Part shown: positions 16,284-25,959 of the stretch, in pieces | How positions within the stretch are numbered: position 1 is the stretch's first letter | Layout of the letters: every line of letters begins with the position of its first letter | NCBI RefSeq assembly: GCF_004187715.1 | Contig: NZ_QZWF01000006.1 | Coordinates: 188,459-252,458 of the forward strand | Direction of reading: 5' to 3' | DNA from: Streptomyces sp. F001 | GTDB taxonomy: Bacteria; Actinomycetota; Actinomycetes; Streptomycetales; Streptomycetaceae | Length of the DNA stretch: 64,000 bases | Notes under the pieces: generated by a model | What the model was told of the DNA's origin: nothing | The model's database searches: none | Seen by the model: only the letters and a program-made list of their open reading frames with translations | Translations under genes and position numbers: made by a program

Positions 16284-17114
16284 ATGACCATTCTCCCGTC
16301 CGCGCACACCACGCCCGCCGCTGCCCCCGCCGGTCAGGGTGTCGGTGCGCTGCTGCGGGCCTGGCGCGAGCAGCGGCGGGTCAGCCAGCTGGAGCTGGCG
16401 CTGCAGGCCGGCTCCTCCGCCCGCCACATCAGCTTCATCGAGACGGGCCGCTCCCGGCCCAGCGAGGAGATGGTGCTGCGGCTGGCCGAGCACCTGGAGG
16501 TCCCGGTGCGGGAGCGCAACGCCCTGCTGCTGGCGGCCGGTTACGCCCCGCGCTACCCGCACACGCCCCTGGACGACCCGGCGCTCGCCGCCCTGCGTGA
16601 GGGCATGGAGCGGCTGATCCAGGGCTACGAGCCGTATCCGGCGCTGGTGGTGGACGCCACGTACAACGTGGTGGCCGCCAACCGGGGCATCACCATGCTG
16701 CTGGACGGCATCCCCGAGGCCCTGCTGACGCAGCCGCTGAACGCGATGCGGCTGACGCTGCACCCCGAGGGACTGGCGCCGCGCATCCGCAACTTCCGTG
16801 AGTGGCGCGGCCATCTGCTCGTCCAGATGGAGCGGCAGATCGCCCTGCAGCGCTCCGCACCGCTGCGGGAGCTGTACGAGGAGGTGGCCGCGTATCCGGT
16901 GCCCGAGTCGGCGACGGGCGCCGAACCGGCCGAGCCGGTCCCGTACTTCGCGCTGCCGATGCAGATCGAGCACGCGGGCCGGACGCTGTCCTTCATCTCG
17001 TCGATCTCCACGTTCAACACGCCCCTGGACGTGACCGTCGCCGAGCTGGCCATCGAGACGCTGCTCCCGGCCGACCCGGCGACGGTCAAGTACCTTCAGT
17101 CACTGTTCTCCTGA
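16284..17114 (+). CDS. XRE-family regulator with MmyB-like ligand-binding domain
   Basis: A 276-residue regulator. The helix-turn-helix is at about residues 18-72 (RVSQLELALQAGSSARHISF then ETGRSRPSEEM). The C-terminal two thirds match the MmyB-like PAS-type domain that follows such HTHs in actinomycetes (YPALVVDATYNVVAANR, then FREWRGHLLVQMERQ). Such proteins often regulate a divergent neighbour; here that is the 64-residue protein at 16255. The ATG at 16284 is the best start, though the ribosome site is weak. Its 3' end overlaps the convergent membrane protein gene by 19 bases. Confidence 0.85.
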   Translation: MTILPSAHTTPAAAPAGQGVGALLRAWREQRRVSQLELALQAGSSARHISFIETGRSRPSEEMVLRLAEHLEVPVRERNALLLAAGYAPRYPHTPLDDPALAALREGMERLIQGYEPYPALVVDATYNVVAANRGITMLLDGIPEALLTQPLNAMRLTLHPEGLAPRIRNFREWRGHLLVQMERQIALQRSAPLRELYEEVAAYPVPESATGAEPAEPVPYFALPMQIEHAGRTLSFISSISTFNTPLDVTVAELAIETLLPADPATVKYLQSLFS

Positions 17115-17521
17115 CGCGCCCTCAGCGCGAGGTGCTGCAGCGCTGCGAACCCTGCCACGGTGAGCGCCTGGAGCACCGTCCAGACCGCGCCCGCCGTGCT
17201 CGGCGTGAGCCAGAGGGCCAGGGCGAGGAAACTCAGCACCGTCCAGGCCAGGTTGGTCTCGATCACCGCCCGCACGGGGAGCGCCGGCGGCCGCTGCCGG
17301 GCGGCGAGCAGTCCGACGGCGGCTGCGTACGCCGTGAGGAACACGCCGAGGACCAGCAGGAGTCCGGAGGCGACGCCGAGGAAGTCGCCGAGCGGACCGG
17401 ACGCGACGAGGTAGGCGACGCCGTTCGCCCCGGTGACCACCGCGTCCAGGGCAAGGAAGCGACGCAGCACGGTCTGCGGCTCGGTGGTGCGGGCGAGAGC
17501 GGCAAGCTGGGTTGCGGACAT
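17096..17521 (-). CDS. Four-helix integral membrane protein of unknown function
   Basis: A 141-residue protein with four predicted membrane segments: VVTGANGVAYLVASGPLG, ASGLLLVLGVFLTAYAAAVG, NLAWTVLSFLALALWL and VWTVLQALTVAGFAALQHLA. The ATG at 17521 follows GGAGGG; the open frame continues upstream to 17890 without a better start. This resembles small actinomycete proteins annotated only as integral membrane protein. It is convergent with the MmyB-type regulator, with the stop codons overlapping by 19 bases. Confidence 0.7.
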   Translation of the reverse strand: MSATQLAALARTTEPQTVLRRFLALDAVVTGANGVAYLVASGPLGDFLGVASGLLLVLGVFLTAYAAAVGLLAARQRPPALPVRAVIETNLAWTVLSFLALALWLTPSTAGAVWTVLQALTVAGFAALQHLALRARQENSD

Positions 17522-17750
17522 GGCGGAATCACCCTCCGTCGAGGTCGAGTTGCACCTGGGGCCCGGGTTCCGGACCGGAGTGCGCCGGCCCGGAACCCGG
17601 TACGACCACAATGGCGCGCGGGGAGGGACCGGTCGATTACTCCCGAGGTAATGACGGGCGGCGGTGCCTGCCGCACCGCCGCCCCTGTCAGACCGGAAGC
17701 GGAACATGGCAGACTGCACGCAGACTTTCGGCGCGTAGGGGAGGCGTGGC

Positions 17751-18617
17751 GTGAGTGAGCGGCGGCCCGCGCCCACCGTCGGCCAGGTGGTGCTCGGAAG
17801 ACGGCTGCAGGAGCTCCGGGAGGCAGCCGGCCTCAAGCGCGAGGAGGCCGCCCGTGTGCTGCGCGTGGCCCCGGCGACCGTACGGCGCATGGAGATGGCC
17901 GAGGTCGCGCTCAGGATCGCTTATCTGCAGATCCTGCTGCCCGCCTACGGTGTCCCCGAGGACGAGGTGGCCGCGTTCGTCGCGCTGGCCGAGGAGGCGA
18001 ACCGGCCGGGCTGGTGGCAGCGGTTCCATGATGTGCTGCCGGACTGGTTCAGCCTGTTCGTCAGCCTGGAGGGCGCCGCCGGGATGATCCGCTCCTACGA
18101 GCCGCACTTCGTGTCCGGGCTGCTGCAGACCGAGGACTACGCACGTGCCGTGCTGGAAGCAGGGACGATCGGGCAGGCGGGCGGACCGCAGACGATCGAA
18201 CGGCATGTGTCGCTGCGGATGGCCCGGCAGGAGCTGCTGTGCCGCGCAAACCCGCCGCACCTGTGGGTGATCATGGACGAAACGGTCCTGCGGCGACCGG
18301 TGAGCACACGCCCCGAGGTCATGCGCGCCCAGCTGGACCGGCTGCTGGAGGCCGCCGAGAGCGACCGGGTCACCCTGCAGGTCGCGGAGTTCGGCAAGGG
18401 CCCGCATCCGGGGACGTACGCGCCCTTCTCGCTGTTCCGCTTCACCGAGCCGGAACTGCCGGACCTGGTGTTCACCGAGTACCTCACCGGCGCGCTCTAC
18501 CTCGACTCCCGCAGTGAGGTCTCCGCGCATCTGGAGGTGCTGGACCACATGACGGCGCACGCCGCGTCGGCACAGCGCACCAAGAAGATCCTCCAGGAGT
18601 GCCGCGGGGACTTCTAG
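17751..18617 (+). CDS. XRE-family regulator with DUF5753 domain
   Basis: A 288-residue streptomycete-type regulator. The helix-turn-helix is at about residues 12-65 (LGRRLQELREAAGLKREEAA, VAPATVRRMEMAEVALR), and the DUF5753 domain covers residues about 95-280 (IRSYEPHFVSGLLQTEDYARAV is its hallmark, split here by no gap). Such regulators usually sit beside a small DUF397 protein. None is present; a DUF574 methyltransferase follows instead, 66 bases downstream on the same strand. The start is GTG at 17751. Confidence 0.88.
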   Translation: MSERRPAPTVGQVVLGRRLQELREAAGLKREEAARVLRVAPATVRRMEMAEVALRIAYLQILLPAYGVPEDEVAAFVALAEEANRPGWWQRFHDVLPDWFSLFVSLEGAAGMIRSYEPHFVSGLLQTEDYARAVLEAGTIGQAGGPQTIERHVSLRMARQELLCRANPPHLWVIMDETVLRRPVSTRPEVMRAQLDRLLEAAESDRVTLQVAEFGKGPHPGTYAPFSLFRFTEPELPDLVFTEYLTGALYLDSRSEVSAHLEVLDHMTAHAASAQRTKKILQECRGDF

Positions 18618-18683
18618 CGCCCCCGGCACCTGTCCCGTACCGAAGACTCTGCCCCGGACCGAAACCCGAGGAGACCACACCGC

Positions 18684-19499
18684 ATGACCGGATCCGACGC
18701 CGCGCCCACCCGCATCGACACCAGCCGGCCGCATCCGGCCCGGGTGTACGACTGGTGGCTGGGCGGCAAGGACAACTACCCGGTGGACGAGGAGCTGGCC
18801 CGGAAGATCCTCGCCGCGGACGAGACGGTGCTGCGCGGGGCGCGCGCCAACCGGCGTTTCATGCACCGGGCGGTGCGCACCGCCGCCGAGGCCGGGATCC
18901 GTCAGTTCCTGGACATCGGCACCGGCATCCCCACCGAGCCGAACCTGCACCAGGTGGCCCAGGGCGTCGCGCCGGAGTCCCGGATCGTGTACGCCGACAA
19001 CGACCCGATCGTGCTGCGGCACGCTCAGGCGCTGCTGCACGGCTCCGCCGAGGGCGCCACGCGCTATGTGCACGCCGACGTCCGCGACCTGGACGGCGTG
19101 CTGCGGCTGGCGGGCGAGACGCTGGACTTCGACCGGCCGGTCGCGCTGTCGCTGGTCGCGCTCACCCACTACCTGAGCGACGACGCCGACGGTGACGACG
19201 TGTACGGGCTGCTCGCGCAGTACGTCGCCGCCCTCGCCCCCGGCAGCCACCTGATCCTGTCCCAGGTCACCCCGGACCTCAGCCCGGAGGCCATCGGGAA
19301 GGCGGCCGACCATTTCCGGCGCAGCGGCACCCCGTTCTTCCCCCGGTCGCTCGCGGAGTTCGCCCGCTTCTTCGACGGGCTGGAACTGCTCGGCCCCGGA
19401 GTCATTCCCGTCCACGGGTGGCGCCCGGAGGCGGAGGACGTGGCCTCCCAGGCCGAGGGCATCGTGCCGGTGTACGCGGGCGTCGCCCGCAAGCCCTGA
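18684..19499 (+). CDS. SAM-dependent methyltransferase, DUF574 family
   Basis: A 271-residue protein of the actinomycete DUF574 (PF04672) family. Its hallmark is the N-terminal RPHPARVYDWWLGGKDNYPV. The SAM-site FLDIGTGIPTEPNLHQVAQ follows near residue 74 and VYADNDPIVLRHA after it. The ATG at 18684 follows GAGGAG. It lies directly after the DUF5753 regulator and probably shares its transcript. The family is strongly expanded in streptomycetes and its substrates are mostly unknown. Confidence 0.88.
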   Translation: MTGSDAAPTRIDTSRPHPARVYDWWLGGKDNYPVDEELARKILAADETVLRGARANRRFMHRAVRTAAEAGIRQFLDIGTGIPTEPNLHQVAQGVAPESRIVYADNDPIVLRHAQALLHGSAEGATRYVHADVRDLDGVLRLAGETLDFDRPVALSLVALTHYLSDDADGDDVYGLLAQYVAALAPGSHLILSQVTPDLSPEAIGKAADHFRRSGTPFFPRSLAEFARFFDGLELLGPGVIPVHGWRPEAEDVASQAEGIVPVYAGVARKP

Positions 19500-19511
19500 C
19501 GGTGCGGGGCC

Positions 19512-21383
<1,872 letters not shown>

Positions 21384-21419
21384 CGCTGTCCCCTTCCGCC
21401 AGGGAGCCTCTCGATGTCC

Positions 21420-21449
21420 AGCACAAAACTTGAGTGGGCTCTTGTCAAT
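21420..21449 (-). promoter_or_regulatory. Promoter of dnaK with partial HAIR (HspR) element
   Basis: Read on the minus strand, TTGACA (21448-21443) and TGTGCT (21425-21420) are separated by 17 bases and fit a vegetative-type promoter about 40 bases before the dnaK start. ACTCAAG (21435-21429) inside the spacer is a perfect half of the HspR operator CTTGAGT-N7-ACTCAAG. The other half, seven bases away, matches at four of seven positions. This suggests HspR repression, but a weak site. Confidence 0.5.
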
Positions 21450-21530
21450 GGGGCCTGTTGGTCATTCAGGCACATACCCGGGCAGGGGCCGGTCAGTCGG
21501 CGCGGGGCTTCCCGGCCGGTGCAACCGGCT

Positions 21531-21719
21531 TAGGGCCTGTCCGGCGGATCATGCCGGAATCGCGGGGCCTGGCACGCCCATCTGCGGCGTTGTCGTCGGT
21601 CGCCGACGCTCCGCGTCGACTCCCTCCTCCGCCTTGCAGCTGGACGCACCAGACCCCGCTCACCGGCGCCGATCAGTCACCGTCCCTTGGAGCCGGCCTG
21701 ATCCGCCGAACAGGCCCTA
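21531..21719. repeat. MITE-like 189-bp element with 21-bp terminal inverted repeats
   Basis: The sequence begins TAGGGCCTGTCCGGCGGATC and ends with the inverse, GATCCGCCGAACAGGCCCTA; over 21 bases the ends match except one position. The inside is non-coding. It has no transposase and the size of a MITE. From memory, near-identical intergenic elements occur widely in Streptomyces chromosomes. Its right end overlaps the 3' end of the GDPD gene and supplies that gene's last codons and stop. Confidence 0.75.
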
Positions 21720-22450
21720 GCGGCGCGCGCCCCGTCGCGCAGGGCCACGGCGCGCCGCGGCCGGTCGGTGATCAGTACGTCCACCCGCTCATCGGTCAGG
21801 AAGGTCCGCAGTCCGGCGTCGTCGTTGACCGTCCAGACCATGCTGAACAGACGGTGCCGGGCAGCCTCGCGCAGCACGTTGGCGCGGGCCAGCCGCTGGT
21901 GCACGGCGACCCCGTCCGCTCCGCAGGCCCGCACCCGCCGCAGGGGGAACAGTTCGCTCGCCCGGGTCGCCGCCAGCCGCCCCGCGGCCACCTCCTTGCG
22001 GCCGCGCCCCAGCGACAGGGCCGTCCGCACCCGGGGGAACGCGTGCTTGATCGCGGCGATGGAACGGTCCTCCAGCGTGGTGGCCACGAACCCGTCCGTG
22101 CCGAGCAGGGCGATCGCCCGGTCGATCAGCTCGCGCTCGTGGCCGGTCTCCTTCAGGTCCAGGTGCCCGACGAGCCGGCCGGCGATCAGCTCCATGACGT
22201 CGTCCACGACGGGCACGGGGTAGCCGGCGCGTTCGCTCAGCTCGGCGTGGGTGATCAGGGACAGCGGCGGCCCGCCTTGCCGCACGCGGGAATCGTGGTG
22301 GACGACGAAGACACCGTCGGCGGTGCGCCGGATGTCGAACTCGACGTACTCCGCGCCCGACCGCAGCGCGTCCTCGTACGCCTCCCAGGTGGCGGCGCCG
22401 AACTGTTCGGAGCCGCCCCGGTGGGCCGAGACGGCGGGGCGTGGCGTCAT
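21677..22450 (-). CDS. Glycerophosphodiester phosphodiesterase (GDPD) family protein
   Basis: A 257-residue GDPD-type TIM-barrel esterase, which hydrolyses glycerophosphodiesters to glycerol-3-phosphate and an alcohol. The catalytic His-Arg is in SAHRGGSEQF, the metal-binding Glu/Asp in YVEFDIRRTADGVFVVHHD, and the later HLDLKET and MVWTVNDD motifs are present. The last 14 codons (AGG GCC TGT TCG onward) and the stop lie inside the MITE-like repeat, so the native C-terminus was probably replaced. No signal peptide is seen. The adjacent OsmC gene upstream is on the same strand, 70 bases away. Confidence 0.9.
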   Translation of the reverse strand: MTPRPAVSAHRGGSEQFGAATWEAYEDALRSGAEYVEFDIRRTADGVFVVHHDSRVRQGGPPLSLITHAELSERAGYPVPVVDDVMELIAGRLVGHLDLKETGHERELIDRAIALLGTDGFVATTLEDRSIAAIKHAFPRVRTALSLGRGRKEVAAGRLAATRASELFPLRRVRACGADGVAVHQRLARANVLREAARHRLFSMVWTVNDDAGLRTFLTDERVDVLITDRPRRAVALRDGARAARACSADQAGSKGR

Positions 22451-22520
22451 GGGTCAACTCCCGGACGACGAGCGGGGCGCGGGCCGCCCCCTGAGGGACG
22501 GCCCGTGCCGGAAGTGCGGC

Positions 22521-22946
22521 TCAGGCGAGCTTCGCGGTGAGCGTGATGGTGGTGCCCGTCAGGGCCTGGCTGACCGGGCAGTTGGCCTTGGCGTCCTCGG
22601 CGGCGGCGACGAACGCGTCGTTGTCCAGGCCGGGGACCGTTCCCTCGACGGTGAGGTGGATACCGGTGATGCCCTCACCGGGCTGGAAGGTCACGTCGGC
22701 CGAGGTGACGAGCTTGGTGGGCGGGGTCCCGGCGCCGGTCAGGCCGTGCGACAGGGCCATGGAGAAGCAGCTGGAGTGAGCGGCGGCGATCAGCTCCTCG
22801 GGGCTGGTCTTGCCGTTCGCCTGCTCGGCGCGCGACGGCCACGACACCGGCTGCTGGCCGATGCCGGAGGAGTCGAAGGTGACGACGCCGTTGCCCTCGA
22901 GCAGGTTGCCTTCCCAGACGGTGTGTGCGGAGCGCGTGGTTGCCAC
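22521..22946 (-). CDS. OsmC-family peroxiredoxin
   Basis: A 141-residue thiol peroxidase of the OsmC type, which reduces organic hydroperoxides. The two redox cysteines are in AAHSSCFSMALSH near residue 60 and KANCPVSQALTG near residue 125. The N-terminal VWEGNLLEGNG is also typical. The GTG at 22946 is preceded by AAAGGAAG at good spacing. It is a single gene in an otherwise ordinary context. Confidence 0.93.
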   Translation of the reverse strand: MATTRSAHTVWEGNLLEGNGVVTFDSSGIGQQPVSWPSRAEQANGKTSPEELIAAAHSSCFSMALSHGLTGAGTPPTKLVTSADVTFQPGEGITGIHLTVEGTVPGLDNDAFVAAAEDAKANCPVSQALTGTTITLTAKLA

Positions 22947-23019
22947 GGTTCTTCCTTTCACATGCTTGTGATGCGACCCCGTCTGCGGGGTTCTCGGGCA
23001 CATCCGATCACATTCCGGC

Positions 23020-24822
23020 TCACCGTACGCGGAACACAGGCCCGCGGGGAGTGAACGGCAGGCGGGCGCCCTGGGGAACGAGGTAGGCGTGCTCGCGGCG
23101 TACCCGCAGCACATCGCACCAGCCGTCCGTGATCACCAGGACCGGCGCGGCCGGCGGGAAGTCGTCCGCGCGGTGCAGCAGATCGATCCCGGGCTGCAGG
23201 ACCGTACCGCCGCGGCCGTGCACCCGCACCTTCCCCGCGATGTCGGTGACCGGAAGGTAGCCCGCGTCGTGCGGGGCCGCGTCGCAGAACACGACGCGGG
23301 CGGCCGGCACGTCCCGGGCCTCGGCGTACGAGGCGATCGCGCCCAGCGCCTTGCCGAGCAGCGTGCGGTCCATCGAACCGGAGGTGTCCAGGACGACGCC
23401 GAAGGTGCAGCGGGCGATCTCCTCGGGCGGGAAGTACCGGCCGGCCCGGGGAATGTCCGGCGTGGACGCCTGGCGGCGCGAGGGACGGGCGTACGACCGT
23501 ACGGGCTCGGGGCGGGGCACGAACTCGTCGAACCAGCGGGCCAGCTGCGCGTCCCAGGGCAGCGGCGGCTGGCTGAGCGCGCGGATCTCCTCGACCAGGC
23601 CGCCGGGCAGGAAGCCGCGCTCCTGCTGCTGGTGCAGGTCGAGGCCCTGGCTCAGGCCGCGGCGGTAGAACTCGTCCAGGTCCACGTAGTCGCGCGGGCT
23701 GCCGAGCGGTCCGCCGAGGATGTCGCCCACGCCCTTGCCGCGCAGGGTCGACAGCCGGCGCATCCGGCGCAGGTCGCCCGCGATCCGGTCGTACACCTCC
23801 TCCGCCGACAGGCCCTTCAGGTCCGGGTCGTGCAGCAGCCCCTCCGGCATGGTGCCGATCTGCATCTCGCACAGCCAGCCGTTGATGACGTAGTCGGCGG
23901 CGATGTTGAACAGGTACGGGTCGCGGGTGCCGCAGCGGTCGCCGTGCCGCAGGGCGGCGTGCAGCATCTCGTGGGCGAGGACGAACCGCCACTCCTCGTC
24001 CTCGAACTGCCTGAGCGGGTTGACGTAGATCTCGCCGGCCTCGGCGTTCACGGCGGCGATCGAGATGCCGTGGGCGCGGGCGAGTTCGGCGTCGGCGACC
24101 AGCTGGATGCCGGCGGCGATGCCGCCGAGCAGCGGATAGGAGGAGACGAACCAGCTCAGCGCCTTCTCCCAGGGGCGCTGCGGGGCGAGCTTGCCGTCCA
24201 TGGTGTCGCGGCGGCCGCCCGCCAGGTCGAGGGCCGCGGACATGGTGCGGGTCAGGGCGTCCGCGAACGCGAGCTGCCAGTCCGGGGGCGGCGGCCCGAA
24301 CCAGGTCCCCCAGTCGACGAGCAGCTGGTCGGCCTCCCCGCCCGCGGTGCCGCAGCGCTCGTACACGGCCGGGATGCCGGCACGCCGCCAGCGCGCGGCG
24401 AGCTGCTCCTCGTCCCCGTCGGGATAGGAGGCGGGCAGGTCCTCGGGCGTCCGGCCCACCGGGAAGGTGAGGAGGAAGCGGTTGACGACGGCACAGCGGG
24501 CGGCGAGGTCGTAGCGGTCGGGCTGCTCGCGCACTCCCCTCACCGCCGGGACATGGCCGAAGCCGAGGTGGATGACGGCGTGCGCGATCGCCCAGGCCCA
24601 GTCGCGGCCGTCGGCGAGCCGATCGGGGTGGGAGTGCAGGACGCCGTCGGAGTCGACGCGGATGAGACCGTCCTCGGGCGCCAGTGCGCAGTCCTCGCGC
24701 CGGCAGCTGTTGAAGTCGACGGCCTTCAGGGCGGGGTTGGCGAGGACCAGCCGCATGCCCTCCGCGAACGCCTCCCCCGCCACGTCCCGCTTCTTCTGCC
24801 CCTTCGCGCGGGTACGGCTCAT
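23020..24822 (-). CDS. DUF2201 metallopeptidase-like protein with VWA-like domain
   Basis: A 600-residue protein with two parts. Around residue 285 is a zinc-peptidase motif, LAHEMLHAALRHGDR (HExxHxxxxH). The C-terminal part has a von Willebrand A-like MIDAS, GVVLDTSGSMDR near residue 475, with a later VLVITDGWCD. This is the arrangement of putative metallopeptidases (DUF2201) that pair with MoxR-type ATPases. Its ATG at 24822 overlaps the stop of the ATPase gene in an ATGA, so the two are translationally coupled. They probably form a chaperone-like complex that remodels or inserts metal into a client protein; the client is unknown. Confidence 0.87.
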   Translation of the reverse strand: MSRTRAKGQKKRDVAGEAFAEGMRLVLANPALKAVDFNSCRREDCALAPEDGLIRVDSDGVLHSHPDRLADGRDWAWAIAHAVIHLGFGHVPAVRGVREQPDRYDLAARCAVVNRFLLTFPVGRTPEDLPASYPDGDEEQLAARWRRAGIPAVYERCGTAGGEADQLLVDWGTWFGPPPPDWQLAFADALTRTMSAALDLAGGRRDTMDGKLAPQRPWEKALSWFVSSYPLLGGIAAGIQLVADAELARAHGISIAAVNAEAGEIYVNPLRQFEDEEWRFVLAHEMLHAALRHGDRCGTRDPYLFNIAADYVINGWLCEMQIGTMPEGLLHDPDLKGLSAEEVYDRIAGDLRRMRRLSTLRGKGVGDILGGPLGSPRDYVDLDEFYRRGLSQGLDLHQQQERGFLPGGLVEEIRALSQPPLPWDAQLARWFDEFVPRPEPVRSYARPSRRQASTPDIPRAGRYFPPEEIARCTFGVVLDTSGSMDRTLLGKALGAIASYAEARDVPAARVVFCDAAPHDAGYLPVTDIAGKVRVHGRGGTVLQPGIDLLHRADDFPPAAPVLVITDGWCDVLRVRREHAYLVPQGARLPFTPRGPVFRVR

Positions 24823-25880
24823 CGTCGCGCCTCCACCAGCCGCGGCATGTCCCGGGCGGCCTCGATGAGGAACCAGGCGGGCAGGACGGGGTTGCCGTCG
24901 GCGTCGGAGGCGATGACGCCCTGGGCGATCTCGACGGATATCTCGGCGAGCTGCACGAGCAGGGACTTGGCGCGGTACGCGGTCTCCCGTCCGTTCGCCG
25001 ACATGTGCTCCTTGCTCGCCGGGAGTTCCTTGACGAGACGCCCCCGGAACGACTCGGCGAGGTAGTACAGCAGGTCCCGGTCCTCCAGGCGGTGCGGCCA
25101 GCGCGCGTCGCCCTTGATGATCGCCTCGATGCCGTACCGGCTGCGCACGATCTTGGCGTAGCCGCAGAAGGCGGTCGCGTGCGCGGGCGTCAGCGTGCCG
25201 TGCGCGATGACCTTCAGGGTCTCTTCGTCGAGCCCCGCACCGAAGGAGTGCAGCGCGTCGGAGAGCATGTGCCAGGAGCGGGGCGTGGAGAACGGCTCCT
25301 CGGTCTTCGGCGGCTTGGACCACAGGTGGTCGGGCCGGTCGGTGAGGTGGTCCAGGATCCACGGGTGGATGCCGTTGTTCGCGGCCCAGGTCAGCCAGTC
25401 CTTCGCGGAGGCCTCCAGGTGCACATGGGTGAGGCGGTTGACGAGGGCGGAGGCGATCGGGCGGGCGAGCGCGTTGTCGGTGGCGCGGTTTCCGGCGCCG
25501 ATGACGATGGACCCCTTCGGCAGTTCGTAGCTGCCGATCCGGCGGTCCAGGATCAGCGAGTAGAACGCCTTCTGCACATCCGGGGTCGCCGCGTTCAGCT
25601 CGTCCAGGAACAGGCAGTACGGCTCGTCGCGGGCGATCGCCTCCGGCGGGCAGAACACCGAGCGCCCTTCGCGGATCTGCGGCACGCCGATCAGGTCCTC
25701 CGGCGCGAGCTGCGTGCCGAGCAGGCTCACACACTCCAGGCCCAGGGACTCGGCGAACTCCCTGACCAGGGAGGACTTCCCGATACCGGGGGCGCCCCAG
25801 AGGAAGACCGGCCGCACGGTCGCAAGACCCAGGAGCAGTTCCGGTACACGGGCGGGAGTGACAGTGACGGCTGCCTGCAA
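24819..25880 (-). CDS. MoxR-family AAA+ ATPase
   Basis: A 353-residue AAA+ ATPase. Walker A is FLWGAPGIGKSSLVREF near residue 27, Walker B CLFLDELNAAT near residue 90, sensor 1 IVIGAGNRATDN near residue 128, and an arginine-finger region follows in SALVNRLTHVHL. I chose the TTG at 25880 because AAGGAG lies eight bases upstream; an in-frame ATG at 25940 has no clear ribosome site. It forms a two-gene unit with the metallopeptidase/VWA gene, with a 4-base overlap. Confidence 0.88.
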   Translation of the reverse strand: MQAAVTVTPARVPELLLGLATVRPVFLWGAPGIGKSSLVREFAESLGLECVSLLGTQLAPEDLIGVPQIREGRSVFCPPEAIARDEPYCLFLDELNAATPDVQKAFYSLILDRRIGSYELPKGSIVIGAGNRATDNALARPIASALVNRLTHVHLEASAKDWLTWAANNGIHPWILDHLTDRPDHLWSKPPKTEEPFSTPRSWHMLSDALHSFGAGLDEETLKVIAHGTLTPAHATAFCGYAKIVRSRYGIEAIIKGDARWPHRLEDRDLLYYLAESFRGRLVKELPASKEHMSANGRETAYRAKSLLVQLAEISVEIAQGVIASDADGNPVLPAWFLIEAARDMPRLVEARR

Positions 25881-25959
25881 CGCAGGGGCTCCTTGAAGGT
25901 GTTGAAAGATGCGGAATGCGACCAGTGTGTGCGTACGCATCCGAAGACGCAGCCGATTT

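Noticed and set aside
23089..25065. Long plus-strand frame opposite the metallopeptidase/VWA and MoxR genes
   Set aside because: Shadow of two well-supported minus-strand genes with clear motifs.
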